Below the pieces are notes generated by a model. That model did not search any database, was not told where the DNA came from, and was given only the letters and a program-made list of their open reading frames with translations. Position numbers and translations under genes: made by a program. A DNA stretch of 64,000 nucleotides, from the NCBI GenBank assembly GCA_900542355.1, contig UQNE01000013.1:1-64000 (forward strand). The letters are read 5' to 3'. This document shows, in pieces, positions 52,715-62,312 of this stretch. Positions within the stretch are counted from its first letter, which is position 1. Every line of letters starts with the position of its first letter. This DNA comes from an uncultured Bacteroidales bacterium (GTDB lineage Bacteria > Bacteroidota > Bacteroidia > Bacteroidales > Paludibacteraceae).

Positions 52715-53272
52715 ATGAAAATTATCGGATTTGCATATATCGACGGGAAGACGGAGATGTTGCTGAAAGGCGACTCTTCGCTGCTCAACAATCGTAAACC
52801 GATGTTTATCCCCGATTGGACGAACGATATGCGTTTTACGCCTGCCGTTGTGCTGAGGGTCAGCCGATTAGGAAAGAATATCGCTACTCGTTTCGGAAGT
52901 CGCTACTACGATGCTATGGCTCCGGCAGCCGACTTTACCGCCTACGATTGCCTAAGCACCGCACGGCAAAACGGAGAGAGTTGGACACGCGCCACGGGGT
53001 TCGATTTCTCGCTTGCAGTGGGCGAATTTGGTGAAGAAAATGCTTTTGATTGGAGCATAGAAAGCGAAGAGGGCGTCTGTGAGGCAATAAACTCTATGCC
53101 TCTGATTATCAGTGCAGAAGAGGCCGTACACCAAGCAAGCGAAGTAATGACGATTCGCCAAGGAGACTTGATATACATTCAGCAACAGACCGAAGGATGG
53201 TGTGTAGCAGCCAACCAAACGCTGCATGCCACCATAGGAAAAGAAGATAAACTATACTGCAAAATCAAATGA
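52715..53272 (+). CDS. Fumarylacetoacetate-hydrolase-like protein, degenerate
   Basis: 185 residues from MKIIGFAYIDGK. The order of segments follows Bacteroidales FAH-family hydrolases (PMFIPDWTNDMRFTPAVVLRV, RLGKNIATRFGSRYYDAM, DFTAYDC, FDFSLAVGEF, IRQGDLIYI), but the metal-binding Glu positions are changed (for example TPAVVLRV where ETELVVR is usual), so catalysis is doubtful. Its stop overlaps the porU start by 4 bp. The same neighbour stands before porU in P. gingivalis (recalled), so the linkage is old. Confidence 0.75.
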   Translation: MKIIGFAYIDGKTEMLLKGDSSLLNNRKPMFIPDWTNDMRFTPAVVLRVSRLGKNIATRFGSRYYDAMAPAADFTAYDCLSTARQNGESWTRATGFDFSLAVGEFGEENAFDWSIESEEGVCEAINSMPLIISAEEAVHQASEVMTIRQGDLIYIQQQTEGWCVAANQTLHATIGKEDKLYCKIK

Positions 53273-56200
53273 AACGACTCATACCTATACTATGCTATTT
53301 GGCTGTGGTTCTGCCACTTACAGCCGCCATACACTCCTACGCCGACCACTCGGTGCTACAAAACGGCACTTGGGTGAAGATCCGTGTGAGCGAAAGCGGT
53401 GTGTATAGGATGACCTACGAAGAACTGCAGGCAGCGGGGCTTTCTAACCCTGCTAATGTACGCATCTACGGCTACGGCGGAGCGATGCTCACGCAGAACT
53501 TCAGCAAAGCGAAGATAGACGACCTGCCATCGGTGGGTTTCTACATGGAGAAAGGTACAGACGGGGTATTTGGGGCAGGCGATTATATCCTATTCTACGC
53601 GCAAGGCAGCACCTCATGGGAGTACAACGGAACACAGTTTATCCATACGCGTAACCCCTACTCAGACTACGGCTACTATTTTCTCTCAGACAATGCCGGG
53701 GTGCAGAACCTACTCACCCCGAGCGATGCCGTTGATGCGACGGGCGCAACGAGCGTAGATACATACATCAATTATCAGGTGCACGAACTCGACTTGATCA
53801 ACCTGCTTGACCGCGAGAGCGGTGTGGACGGCGGCGGAAGAGAGTTCTACGGCGAGGCTTTCTCATCGTCGGAAGCCACTCGCACCTTCAGTTTTACCAC
53901 ACCGAACACCGTAACGAGCGAGCCTGTGCGCCTGCGCAGCGAGGTGGCAGCCTACTCTTCTCGCGCCTCACGCTTCACGCTGAGCCTCAACGGCGAAAGC
54001 ACCACACGCCGATTAGACTCGGTGCCGGTGAGCGATTTCTACACCAAAGGTACGCTGACCACCTTCAATCAGACTTTCCCAGCCACAGACAACACCCACA
54101 CCGTGAGCCTCAGTTTCTCTAACCCCTCCGCCGGAGCCGTGGGCAACCTCAACTATATCGAACTATCCGCTACTTGCCGTCTGGCGATGAGCGGCGATGC
54201 GATGACTTTTCGCAACCCTATTAATTATGGTGTAGCGACACCCGTCGTGTATTCGCTGAGCAATGCTACGGCACAAACACAGATTTGGAACATCACCGAC
54301 CGTGCGCACATCACCCGCGTACCCGCCACGCTGTCGGGGTCGGTACTTACTTTTGCCGGCTCAAACAAAGACGGAGTGCAAGAGTATGTGGCAGTGAATA
54401 CCAATGGGAGCAATTGGCTGAAAACGAGTGTAATAGGTGCAGTGGGTAATCAAGACCTACACAACCTAAAGAATATCGACTATGTGATTATCTGCCCTGC
54501 CGATTTTGTAGGCGAGGCAAGGCGCTTGGCACAAGCCCACGAGCAGAAACAGAGCATCACATGGGCTGTGGTAACCGATCAAGAGGTGTACAACGAGTTT
54601 TCGAGCGGCACGCCCGATGCCACGGCATATCGATGGCTGATGAAAATGCTCTACGACCGCGGAACAGGCAGCAATGTGAAGCCGAGTTGGCTTCTGCTGA
54701 TGGGCGATGGCACCTTTGACAACCGCAAGATCCTCTCCACCTCGGGGCAGAATACCCTATTGACCTACCAAGCCAAGAACTCCACCGTGGAGACCAAGGC
54801 TTATGCCTCGGATGACTATTTCGGTTTCCTCGACGACAACGAGGGCGAAAGCGATACGCAGGGGCGTATGGATATAGGTGTAGGGCGACTACCGGTAAAC
54901 ACCGTAACCGAAGCACAGCAAGTGGTAGATAAACTGGTGGCGTATATGGCCAACGACAGTTACGGCAAATGGAAGAACCAATTGATTTTCCTTGCTGATG
55001 ACGGCGACAACAACCTGCATACGCGTGTAGCAGAAGCCGGGGCAGAGCGTGTGAGGAGCAAGAACCCGAATTTTGTGGCAAACAAGATTTATCTCGACGC
55101 TTATCCGCAGGAAGTAGATGCATCGGGCGAGAGTTATCCGCTCGCTAAAAACAAATTGGACAACCTGCTCAAAAACGGGGCATTGTATATGAACTACTCG
55201 GGGCACGGAGGCTACAACGCCATCACCAACGAGGGAATGATGAACCTGCAAAGCATCCAAAAGATGACCAATCAGAACCAAGCCCTTTGGATGTTTGCGA
55301 CTTGCAGTTTTGCACATTTCGACTCGGGCAAACGGTGTGCAGCGGAAGAGGCAATGCTGAACCCGAATGGCGGAGCGATAGGCGTTATCTCGGCAGGCAG
55401 AACCGTTTATGCGACCCAAAACACCTACATTAACCGCAATTTCTGCGATACACTATTCGGCCATAAAGACCCTTATTCGTATGATATGACGGTAGGTAAA
55501 GCGTTAGCAATAGCCAAAAATATGACGGGCACAGACGACAACAAGATGTCGTATGTACTGCTTGGTGACCCCGCCTTGCGATTGGCATATCCTACTGATT
55601 ATCAAATAATGACCACCACACAGCCCGATACACTGCGTGCATTGGATGTACAGCAGATGGAGGGACATATTGAGGACGAGAACGCCCAAGTAGCCGAGTG
55701 GTTCAACGGGAAAGTGAACATCACCATCTACGATAAACTACAGCGCGTTACAACCCGAGATAACGATGAAAAAGACGAGAGCAAGAAACAGACCGTAACC
55801 TACAACGACTATCCGAATACGCTCTTCAGCGGGTCGGCAGATGTGGTCAACGGACGCTTCTCGTACGCCTTTATGACGCCCAAAGATATACGCTACAACT
55901 ACGGAAGGGGACGGATTGTGTACTATGCTTATGACCCGAATGAGGGGACAGAGGCTGTGGGGCACTTTGAGAATTTCGTGGTGGGCGGCACCGGTTCGTA
56001 TCTCAAACAAGATACTATAGGACCTACTATCTCGCTCTATCTGAATACTCCGGCATTTACAGATGGTGGCACCACCTACGAGACACCGCGTTTCTTTGCC
56101 GACATAGAAGATGAGAATGGTATCAACACCGTGGGAACGGGTATCGGACACGACTTGATGTTGGTAGTGGACAATAGCGCGACACAGACCTATGTGTTGA

Positions 56201-56652
56201 ATGAGTTTTTCACCTCTGCCGATGGCAGTTATCAGAAAGGACAAGTCAGTTACCTGATGCAAGAACTCGCCGAGGGTGCACACACACTCACTTTCCGTGC
56301 GTGGGACTTGATGAACAACAGCAGTACCGCTTCGCTCAGTTTTGTAGTGGAGAAAGGTGCCGACCCGAATATCTACTCGGTGGTAACCTACCCCAACCCC
56401 GTGCAGGCAGCGGGCGTACTGAATATGATTGTAAACTACGACCAACCGGATATGGTATTGCAGACCGATATCTGCGTGTATGATATGTCGGGACGACTAA
56501 TGTGGCAACATAGCCAAAAGAACCCCGACCAAGTGCAACTCAACCTGTCGGAGATGGGGCTATACCCGGGACTATACCTATATAGAATACGAATAAAAAC
56601 AGAAAACAGCGGTTACTCGTCCAAATCGGGCAAGATAGTGGTTGTACAATAA
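53269..56652 (+). CDS. porU: Type IX secretion system sortase PorU
   Basis: 1127 residues with a signal peptide. A long N-terminal beta-domain region (to about 410) is followed by a gingipain-type C25 peptidase domain: YVIICPADF, LLMGDGTFDNRK, DDYFGFLD, MNYSGHGGYNAI with catalytic His at 646, and MFATCSFAHFDSG with catalytic Cys at 679. An Ig-like domain and a type A C-terminal sorting domain (YPNPVQAAGVLN, YDMSGRLMWQ, YLYRIRIKT) complete it. It works at the outer surface, cutting the sorting domain from cargo and attaching A-LPS. Translationally coupled to the upstream gene and followed by porV. Confidence 0.95.
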   Translation: MKRLIPILCYLAVVLPLTAAIHSYADHSVLQNGTWVKIRVSESGVYRMTYEELQAAGLSNPANVRIYGYGGAMLTQNFSKAKIDDLPSVGFYMEKGTDGVFGAGDYILFYAQGSTSWEYNGTQFIHTRNPYSDYGYYFLSDNAGVQNLLTPSDAVDATGATSVDTYINYQVHELDLINLLDRESGVDGGGREFYGEAFSSSEATRTFSFTTPNTVTSEPVRLRSEVAAYSSRASRFTLSLNGESTTRRLDSVPVSDFYTKGTLTTFNQTFPATDNTHTVSLSFSNPSAGAVGNLNYIELSATCRLAMSGDAMTFRNPINYGVATPVVYSLSNATAQTQIWNITDRAHITRVPATLSGSVLTFAGSNKDGVQEYVAVNTNGSNWLKTSVIGAVGNQDLHNLKNIDYVIICPADFVGEARRLAQAHEQKQSITWAVVTDQEVYNEFSSGTPDATAYRWLMKMLYDRGTGSNVKPSWLLLMGDGTFDNRKILSTSGQNTLLTYQAKNSTVETKAYASDDYFGFLDDNEGESDTQGRMDIGVGRLPVNTVTEAQQVVDKLVAYMANDSYGKWKNQLIFLADDGDNNLHTRVAEAGAERVRSKNPNFVANKIYLDAYPQEVDASGESYPLAKNKLDNLLKNGALYMNYSGHGGYNAITNEGMMNLQSIQKMTNQNQALWMFATCSFAHFDSGKRCAAEEAMLNPNGGAIGVISAGRTVYATQNTYINRNFCDTLFGHKDPYSYDMTVGKALAIAKNMTGTDDNKMSYVLLGDPALRLAYPTDYQIMTTTQPDTLRALDVQQMEGHIEDENAQVAEWFNGKVNITIYDKLQRVTTRDNDEKDESKKQTVTYNDYPNTLFSGSADVVNGRFSYAFMTPKDIRYNYGRGRIVYYAYDPNEGTEAVGHFENFVVGGTGSYLKQDTIGPTISLYLNTPAFTDGGTTYETPRFFADIEDENGINTVGTGIGHDLMLVVDNSATQTYVLNEFFTSADGSYQKGQVSYLMQELAEGAHTLTFRAWDLMNNSSTASLSFVVEKGADPNIYSVVTYPNPVQAAGVLNMIVNYDQPDMVLQTDICVYDMSGRLMWQHSQKNPDQVQLNLSEMGLYPGLYLYRIRIKTENSGYSSKSGKIVVVQ

Positions 56653-56742
56653 AAACAAGCAACGAACAGCCTATGAAGCAAATTTATTGATGTAGTTATT
56701 TGACAATCAATTTATTTAGTAACATATAAAAACAAACAGATA

Positions 56743-57927
56743 ATGAAAAAAGTTCTTTTATCCTTCGCAGCCGTGAGCCTTTTGGCACTGAGTGCTAACG
56801 CAGCAAAAACTGTGGATCAAACGATGAACCCTCTGATTACCGCGATGCCCTCGCTCAGTATTGCGCCGGATGCTCGTTCGGCAGGTATGGGCGATATAGG
56901 TGTTGCTACCGATGCTGACCTAAACTCGCTCCACTGGAACGCAGCCAAATATGCCTACATGCAAAGTGCCGGTGGAATAACCGCCAACTATACACCGTGG
57001 TTGCGCAAATTGGTAAGCGACATCGACCTGGCACACATTGCCGGATACTACAACTTTGGTGATTTGGGCGGCGGTATCGCAGCATCGTTCACCTATTTCT
57101 CGCTCGGAAATGTATCGCTGACCGACAACAATGGTACCGTGCTACAAGATGTACGCCCCAATGAGTGGTCGCTCGACCTGTCGTATTATCGTAAACTGCA
57201 CGAGTATGTGAGTATGGCGGTAGCACTGCGCTTTATGTACTCCGACCTGAACAACGGCTACAACTCATCTACTTCAACGGGAAGCGAGATGTATCCCGCA
57301 TGGACAATGGCAGCCGATGTATCGCTCTACTACCACCAGCCTATCGAGTTGCCGATGGGAACGAGTTATTTCTCGCTTGGTTTTGCCCTGCAGAACCTTG
57401 GTGGCAAGATGACTTACGACAAGATTATCAACAACTTCATCCCCGCTACAATGCGCATTGGTGTAAACTATGAGTTGCCTTTCGACAAATACAATAGTCT
57501 TACCTTCGGCGTACAGGCAGACAAGTTGATGGTTCCGTCGCGTCTGTCAAAATATGCTGACGGCGAAGACGGCCGTTGGACGCAAGAGGGCTACTCCGCA
57601 CTCTCGTCGGTAAAAGGTATCTTCCAATCGTTTGCAGACGCCCCGGGCGGTGCATTGGAGGAGTTCAAAGAGGTGCGTTGGGGTGCAGGTCTTGAGTACT
57701 CATACAACAAGCAGTTCTTTGCTCGCTTCGGATACAGTTACGAAAACTACTACAAAGGTAACCGCAACTATCTGACTGCCGGTGCCGGTTTCCACTTGAG
57801 CATCTTCTCATTGGATGTAGCATACTGCATCGGTCTGTCGTCCACCAACCCGCTCGACCAGACTATGCGCTTCACGCTCGGCTTTGACCTTGCCGGTATC
57901 AAAGACTTGGTAAACAACCGCAAGTAA
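56743..57927 (+). CDS. porV: Type IX secretion system outer-membrane protein PorV
   Basis: 394 residues: a signal peptide (LLALSANA), then the PorV hallmark SIAPDARSAGMGDIGVATD, HWNAAKYAY and a FadL-like 14-strand barrel pattern (YYNFGDLGGGIAASFTYFS; final FDLAGIKDLVNNRK). It shuttles T9SS cargo from the translocon to PorU at the cell surface. It starts 90 bp after porU on the same strand. The porU-porV-ispF order is the same as in P. gingivalis (recalled). Confidence 0.94.
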   Translation: MKKVLLSFAAVSLLALSANAAKTVDQTMNPLITAMPSLSIAPDARSAGMGDIGVATDADLNSLHWNAAKYAYMQSAGGITANYTPWLRKLVSDIDLAHIAGYYNFGDLGGGIAASFTYFSLGNVSLTDNNGTVLQDVRPNEWSLDLSYYRKLHEYVSMAVALRFMYSDLNNGYNSSTSTGSEMYPAWTMAADVSLYYHQPIELPMGTSYFSLGFALQNLGGKMTYDKIINNFIPATMRIGVNYELPFDKYNSLTFGVQADKLMVPSRLSKYADGEDGRWTQEGYSALSSVKGIFQSFADAPGGALEEFKEVRWGAGLEYSYNKQFFARFGYSYENYYKGNRNYLTAGAGFHLSIFSLDVAYCIGLSSTNPLDQTMRFTLGFDLAGIKDLVNNRK

Positions 57928-58018
57928 GCCGATAGGAGAATGCGTGACCGGGGTATCCCATAAACGCAGACGCTCCCCTATTGAGATAAGAAAAAGAATA
58001 TCCCAAACATCCGAAGTA

Positions 58019-58489
58019 ATGCGAATCGGTTTTGGATATGATGTACATCAGTTCGCCCCCAATCGCAAATTGTGGTTGGGGGGAATTGATATACCCTCAG
58101 AGCAAGGATTGTTGGGGCATTCTGACGCCGATGTGCTGATACATGCACTATGCGATGCCTTGCTCGGAGCCGCTAATATGCGAGACATCGGCTATCATTT
58201 TCCCGACACAAAAGGTAACGAATACGAAGGCATCGACTCGAAGATTCTGCTACGCCGTACAATGAAAATGATACGCGCAAGAGGCTATGAGTTAGGCAAT
58301 TGCGATTGCACTATCTGTGCCCAAGCACCTAAACTCAATCCGTATATCGAAGCCATGCAGCAATGCCTTGCAGAGGTGATGGGCGTAAAAACAAATGCCG
58401 TATCTATCAAAGCCACCACCACCGAACATCTCGGGTTTGTGGGCCGCAAAGAAGGCATAGCCGCATACGCTGTAGTACTATTGCAATAA
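58019..58489 (+). CDS. ispF: 2-C-methyl-D-erythritol 2,4-cyclodiphosphate synthase
   Basis: 156 residues from MRIGFGYDVHQF, the normal family start; the upstream ATG at 57944 would add 25 unlikely residues. Metal-binding DVHQF (Asp-8, His-10) and His-42 in GLLGHSDADV, then DIGYHFPDT and the C-terminal KATTTEHLGFVGRKEGI. It catalyses the cyclisation step of the non-mevalonate isoprenoid pathway. Continues the porU-porV strand with 91 bp between. Confidence 0.95.
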   Translation: MRIGFGYDVHQFAPNRKLWLGGIDIPSEQGLLGHSDADVLIHALCDALLGAANMRDIGYHFPDTKGNEYEGIDSKILLRRTMKMIRARGYELGNCDCTICAQAPKLNPYIEAMQQCLAEVMGVKTNAVSIKATTTEHLGFVGRKEGIAAYAVVLLQ

Positions 58490-58492
58490 ATT

Positions 58493-58909
58493 ATGAGAAA
58501 GCAGTTCATACTATTGATATTCTGTGTATTACCTTTGCTGCTATCGGCAGAGGATTTCTTTATCCGCCAACTTGACGACATCTCGGCCTTGGGCGGAAAC
58601 CCGGAAATAGTAAGCGAGAAAGGGCACTATATGCGTATTCGGATGGCGGATAGTTGCTACATAGAACTCTACGACTACAGTGGCGACAGCATTCTGATGG
58701 TACGCACCGTTTGCGCACCTATTTGCTCTTCGTGCGCAGGAATCTACACCGAAGCCGGCAAACTGATACGCAACATTTCCGCCCCGCAACACTCTGTTTT
58801 TCCGATAGCCTCGATAGAAAACGGACTACTCGTGTGGAAGGATAACACCGATGAAATGTTAGACGAAAACGAGAAAAGGCAAGACAATATCATCAAAGAT
58901 GAACACTGA
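58493..58909 (+). CDS. Small exported protein, DUF3256-like
   Basis: 138 residues with a signal peptide (LLIFCVLPLLLSA). The central SCYIELYDYSGDSILMVRTV followed by CAPICSSCAGIY resembles the Bacteroidetes DUF3256 family, which lies near porU/porV-type genes in some genomes, but it is shorter than that family and the match is from memory. The Cys pair may form a disulfide. It begins 3 bp after ispF, so it is surely cotranscribed. Role unknown. Confidence 0.6.
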   Translation: MRKQFILLIFCVLPLLLSAEDFFIRQLDDISALGGNPEIVSEKGHYMRIRMADSCYIELYDYSGDSILMVRTVCAPICSSCAGIYTEAGKLIRNISAPQHSVFPIASIENGLLVWKDNTDEMLDENEKRQDNIIKDEH

Positions 58910-58992
58910 GAACGAAAGATAATAGTTACGCAAAGAGATAGGTATTGATTAGAAGATACCACTTTGGCAACGGCTAAAATATCTTGAAGAAA

Positions 58993-59550
58993 ATGGAATT
59001 ACCGATTTATCTGATTGGCTATATGGGGGCGGGAAAGACGACGGTAGGTCGCTTGCTCGCCGATAAATTAGGTTGGCATTTCGTCAATTTGGATGATGCC
59101 TTTCAGGAGTTCTACGGTCTGAGTACCGCCGACTATATCCGCACTTATGGTATGGAGGATTTCCGCCACAAAGAAAAAGATGTGGTAGAAGAGTTGTCGG
59201 AATTGCCTATGGATAGAGTGATCTACGCTACAGGCGGCGGATATCCGTGTTGGGAGGACAATATGGACTGCCTGCACGAACTGGGAACAAGTATCTATAT
59301 CCGTTGGCGACCTGAACACCTTGCCAAACGCCTTGCTCTGACCGACTTGAGCGAACGCCCCGTACTACAAGGCCGCACAGAGAGCGAACTGCTACAGTTT
59401 ATCACCCCGCACCTTGAGTCGCGCGAGCCCTACTACTCGCAAGCCGACTACATCATCGACGCCCCGTTAGGCGAATGCGATGAGGAGGCTGACGAACGCA
59501 TTGCCGAACACCTGTATCACAAGATACAATCGCTCAGAGGCAAAGAATAA
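58993..59550 (+). CDS. aroK: Shikimate kinase
   Basis: 185 residues from the ATG at 58993; the TTG at 58984 is a less likely start. Walker A LIGYMGAGKTTVGR, shikimate-binding NLDD and the Arg of EDFRHKEK, ATGGGYPCW (GGG motif), the lid RPVLQGR and a final adenine-binding region. It phosphorylates shikimate for aromatic amino acid synthesis. It lies between the small exported protein and sufE. Confidence 0.93.
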   Translation: MELPIYLIGYMGAGKTTVGRLLADKLGWHFVNLDDAFQEFYGLSTADYIRTYGMEDFRHKEKDVVEELSELPMDRVIYATGGGYPCWEDNMDCLHELGTSIYIRWRPEHLAKRLALTDLSERPVLQGRTESELLQFITPHLESREPYYSQADYIIDAPLGECDEEADERIAEHLYHKIQSLRGKE

Positions 59551-59590
59551 GAACGCATAAAACCAATAGCAAACAACTAAATATAACAAT

Positions 59591-60010
59591 ATGACAATCA
59601 ACGAGATACAAGATGAGATAATAGACGAGTTCTCCGCCTTTGACGATTGGATGGATCGCTACTCGCTGCTCATCGATTATGGAAACGGATTGGAACCGTT
59701 CCCCGAGGCAGATCGCACGGAACAGAACTTGATAGACGGGTGTCAGTCGAAGGTATGGTTCACCGCCGAGATGAAAGACGGCAAAATCATTTACCACGGG
59801 GATTCCGACGCTATCTTGGTAAAAGGTATTGTGGCACTGCTGATTCATGTATTGAGCGACCATACACCGCAAGAGATAGTAGATGCAGACCTCTACTTTA
59901 TTGACAAAATCAATTTGCGTGAGCACCTCTCCCCTACCCGCAGCAATGGTTTGGTGGCAATGCTCAAGCAAATGCGTCTTTACGCCTTGGCTTTTGCAGC
60001 AAAACAATAG
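59591..60010 (+). CDS. sufE: Cysteine desulfuration protein SufE
   Basis: 139 residues with the SufE core: DWMDRYSLLIDYGNGLEPFP, the sulfur-accepting Cys in DGCQSKVW, and LSPTRSNGLVAMLKQM near the end. It accepts persulfide sulfur from SufS for iron-sulfur cluster assembly. No other suf gene is in the window. Last gene of the plus-strand run, ended by a bidirectional terminator. Confidence 0.93.
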   Translation: MTINEIQDEIIDEFSAFDDWMDRYSLLIDYGNGLEPFPEADRTEQNLIDGCQSKVWFTAEMKDGKIIYHGDSDAILVKGIVALLIHVLSDHTPQEIVDADLYFIDKINLREHLSPTRSNGLVAMLKQMRLYALAFAAKQ

Positions 60011-60101
60011 CCAACTGCCCCAATTAAGAAAGTTACAGGGTTAGTTTTATATCCCATAAAAGATTGAGTATGGGTTAGTTACTTACTAATAGGAATACAA
60101 C

Positions 60102-60137
60102 AAAAGAGGGTGTCCACTACTAGACACCCTCTTTTTT
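60102..60137. terminator. Bidirectional terminator between sufE and the S41 protease
   Basis: A 10-bp stem AGAGGGTGTC (60105-60114) with GACACCCTCT (60123-60132) and loop CACTACTA, A-rich on one side and T6 on the other. It serves sufE on the plus strand and the S41 gene on the minus strand. Confidence 0.88.
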
Positions 60138-60185
60138 GTTGTTCAAATTCTGTACGGAAATACTGTTCTTAAACTCTTACAAATA

Positions 60186-61820
60186 CTATTTCTCGGCAGA
60201 AAGCATCATCTGTTTGCATTCGCTGACAGCGCGTTTGAATTCATCATCGAAGCGCAGTTGGTATGCCGCTTGCCCGCGCTGATAGTAGTAGCGCAAAACG
60301 ATTTCGCTACCCAAGAGGCTTTTCACCTCATCGAGATTGCGGTAGATTGCCTCGCGGAACGAAGGCTTGAGTTGCGCTTGCACCGCCTCCAATACCGCCA
60401 AAGTAGCAGAATCGATATCCTCGTGGCGTGCCATCTCCAAGACATCGTGGAAATACTTACCCGTCTCTGTCTCGTAGGTAAAGCCCTGTTGCTCAAGGAA
60501 TTGACAGAAATCCTCGATGTCGTCTTCGGTAAGCGTAAACTCGTCGGGAGCAGCAATCGAATCGTGGGAGCGGTAGTAGCGAGTGGCATAATCGAAAAAC
60601 ATATTCTGCACATAGAGAGAATAGCAGACATCCACCTTAGCCGAATCGTTTAGGACAATATCGGGGAGGATTCCTCCTGCCGTATCACGGTGCAAAGTCT
60701 TGCCTCGCTGACGCTCGGCATAGTCGATAGCCTGAATACAGCGACCGGAGGGCAGATAATACTTGGAGGTAGTTACCTTAAGATGCCCGTCGTAGGCAAT
60801 AGGGCGAACATTTTGCACCAATCCCTTGCCGAATGTGCGTTGTCCGATGAGCGTAGCACGATGCAGGTCTTGCAGACTTCCGCTCAGAATCTCGCTTGCA
60901 GACGCAGAGTTCTTATCAACAAGAATAGTCAATGGAAGATCGGGGAAACGCGCAGTCGACATGGTGGCATAAGACCGGCACGATTTCTGTGTTTTACCCT
61001 TAGTAGAGACGATCTCTGTTCCTTCCGGAACGAACAGATTGACGATACTGATGGCTTCATCGACGATACCGCCGCCATTGCCGCGCAAGTCGATGATAAG
61101 CGAACGAACGCCCCGGTTGTAATAGAGGTCGTCGAGCGCAATAGCAAACTCGCGTGCCGAATTGGTAGTAAACTCAGAGAAACTGATATATCCGACAGGG
61201 GCAGACAGCGTATCTGCCGTGATAGCGCAATAGTACGCCACCGGGTCGAGATGAATATCCTCACGCAAGAAACTTACTGTAAAAGTTTTCTCCACACCCT
61301 CACGCTCGAGCACCAGCGTAACCTCAGAGCCGGGGACACCGCGCAGGTTGTTGCTTACTTCAGAAACAGACTGCCCCTTGGTGGAGATGCCGTCAACAGA
61401 AAGTATCCGATCGCCTGCCTGCACACCATTGCGTTGCGCCGGTTTGCCCTCGTAGGGATTGGCGATGATAATCTGTTTCTCTTTGTCTCCCCGCTTGTTT
61501 TTCACTTCGCGCTGCTGAATGATAGCACCGATACCGCCATACTTACCCGTAGTCATCATACGCAAATCGTCATCTTTTTTCTTCGGATAATACACCGTAT
61601 AGGGGTCTATTCGGCGCAGCATAGCATTGATAGCCGTTTCGGTAAGTTCCTCATAATTAAGCGTATCGACATAGTTGATGTCGAGTTGGCGCAAGACATC
61701 GTTGAAGATAGTGAGCGATTGGTCGATACGGCTTGTCTTTTGGCGTTGCGCCATAGTAGGCAGAGCCACAAAAAGCAGAAGAGCAAGAAACAATCGGGGT
61801 GAAAAATGCGATTTCATCAT
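60186..61820 (-). CDS. C-terminal processing peptidase, S41 family, exported
   Basis: 544 residues from MMKSHFSPRLFLALL; the frame extends 40 codons further upstream, into coaD, but those are not used. The signal peptide ends TMA|Q, another mature N-terminal Gln. A PDZ domain (YGGIGAIIQQ, AGDRILSVDG) precedes the S41 core: YISFSEFT, IIDLRGNGGG, SASASEILSG (catalytic Ser) and TFGKGLVQ (catalytic Lys). It processes or degrades periplasmic proteins at their C-termini. It follows coaD after 34 bp. Confidence 0.9.
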   Translation of the reverse strand: MMKSHFSPRLFLALLLFVALPTMAQRQKTSRIDQSLTIFNDVLRQLDINYVDTLNYEELTETAINAMLRRIDPYTVYYPKKKDDDLRMMTTGKYGGIGAIIQQREVKNKRGDKEKQIIIANPYEGKPAQRNGVQAGDRILSVDGISTKGQSVSEVSNNLRGVPGSEVTLVLEREGVEKTFTVSFLREDIHLDPVAYYCAITADTLSAPVGYISFSEFTTNSAREFAIALDDLYYNRGVRSLIIDLRGNGGGIVDEAISIVNLFVPEGTEIVSTKGKTQKSCRSYATMSTARFPDLPLTILVDKNSASASEILSGSLQDLHRATLIGQRTFGKGLVQNVRPIAYDGHLKVTTSKYYLPSGRCIQAIDYAERQRGKTLHRDTAGGILPDIVLNDSAKVDVCYSLYVQNMFFDYATRYYRSHDSIAAPDEFTLTEDDIEDFCQFLEQQGFTYETETGKYFHDVLEMARHEDIDSATLAVLEAVQAQLKPSFREAIYRNLDEVKSLLGSEIVLRYYYQRGQAAYQLRFDDEFKRAVSECKQMMLSAEK

Positions 61821-61854
61821 TTCGTTTTTAAGAAGTAAGTCGCTAAGGCAGCAG

Positions 61855-62304
61855 TTATTTGAGTTTATTAGGCACAAAAGCCGATACATCTTTGTTGTAG
61901 GAATAGAGGTCGCGCACGAGCGTGGACGAGATATGTGCATATTCGGGGCGAGTATAGAGTATAATCGTCTCTATATCGCCGAGTTGCTTATTCGCCTCTG
62001 CCATATTGCGCTCGTACTCAAAATCGGAAACGCAGCGTATGCCACGCAAGATAAAATTGCTCTCCTGCTGCTTGGCAAAATCAACGGTAAGGCAATCATA
62101 AATCATCACGCGTACACGAGGTTCGTCCTTGAAAATCTTTTGTATCGCCATCTCGCGTTCGCGGATGGGGAAGGTTTCTTTTTTGGTACTATTGCGGCCG
62201 ATACCTATAACTATCTCGTCAAAAAGTTGCAGACCACGCATTACGATGTCGTAATGCCCTATGGTAAACGGGTCGAAACTACCCGGAAAAATGGCTCTTT
62301 TCAT
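61855..62304 (-). CDS. coaD: Phosphopantetheine adenylyltransferase
   Basis: 149 residues. The nucleotidyltransferase motif is PGSFDPFTIGHYDIV (T/HxGH), with LRGIRCVSDFEYE and the ISSTLVRDL (ISSS-type) motif near the C-terminus. It makes dephospho-CoA from phosphopantetheine and ATP. It starts 8 bp after the acyltransferase stop on the same strand, so they are cotranscribed. Confidence 0.95.
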   Translation of the reverse strand: MKRAIFPGSFDPFTIGHYDIVMRGLQLFDEIVIGIGRNSTKKETFPIREREMAIQKIFKDEPRVRVMIYDCLTVDFAKQQESNFILRGIRCVSDFEYERNMAEANKQLGDIETIILYTRPEYAHISSTLVRDLYSYNKDVSAFVPNKLK

Positions 62305-62312
62305 AACTGATA

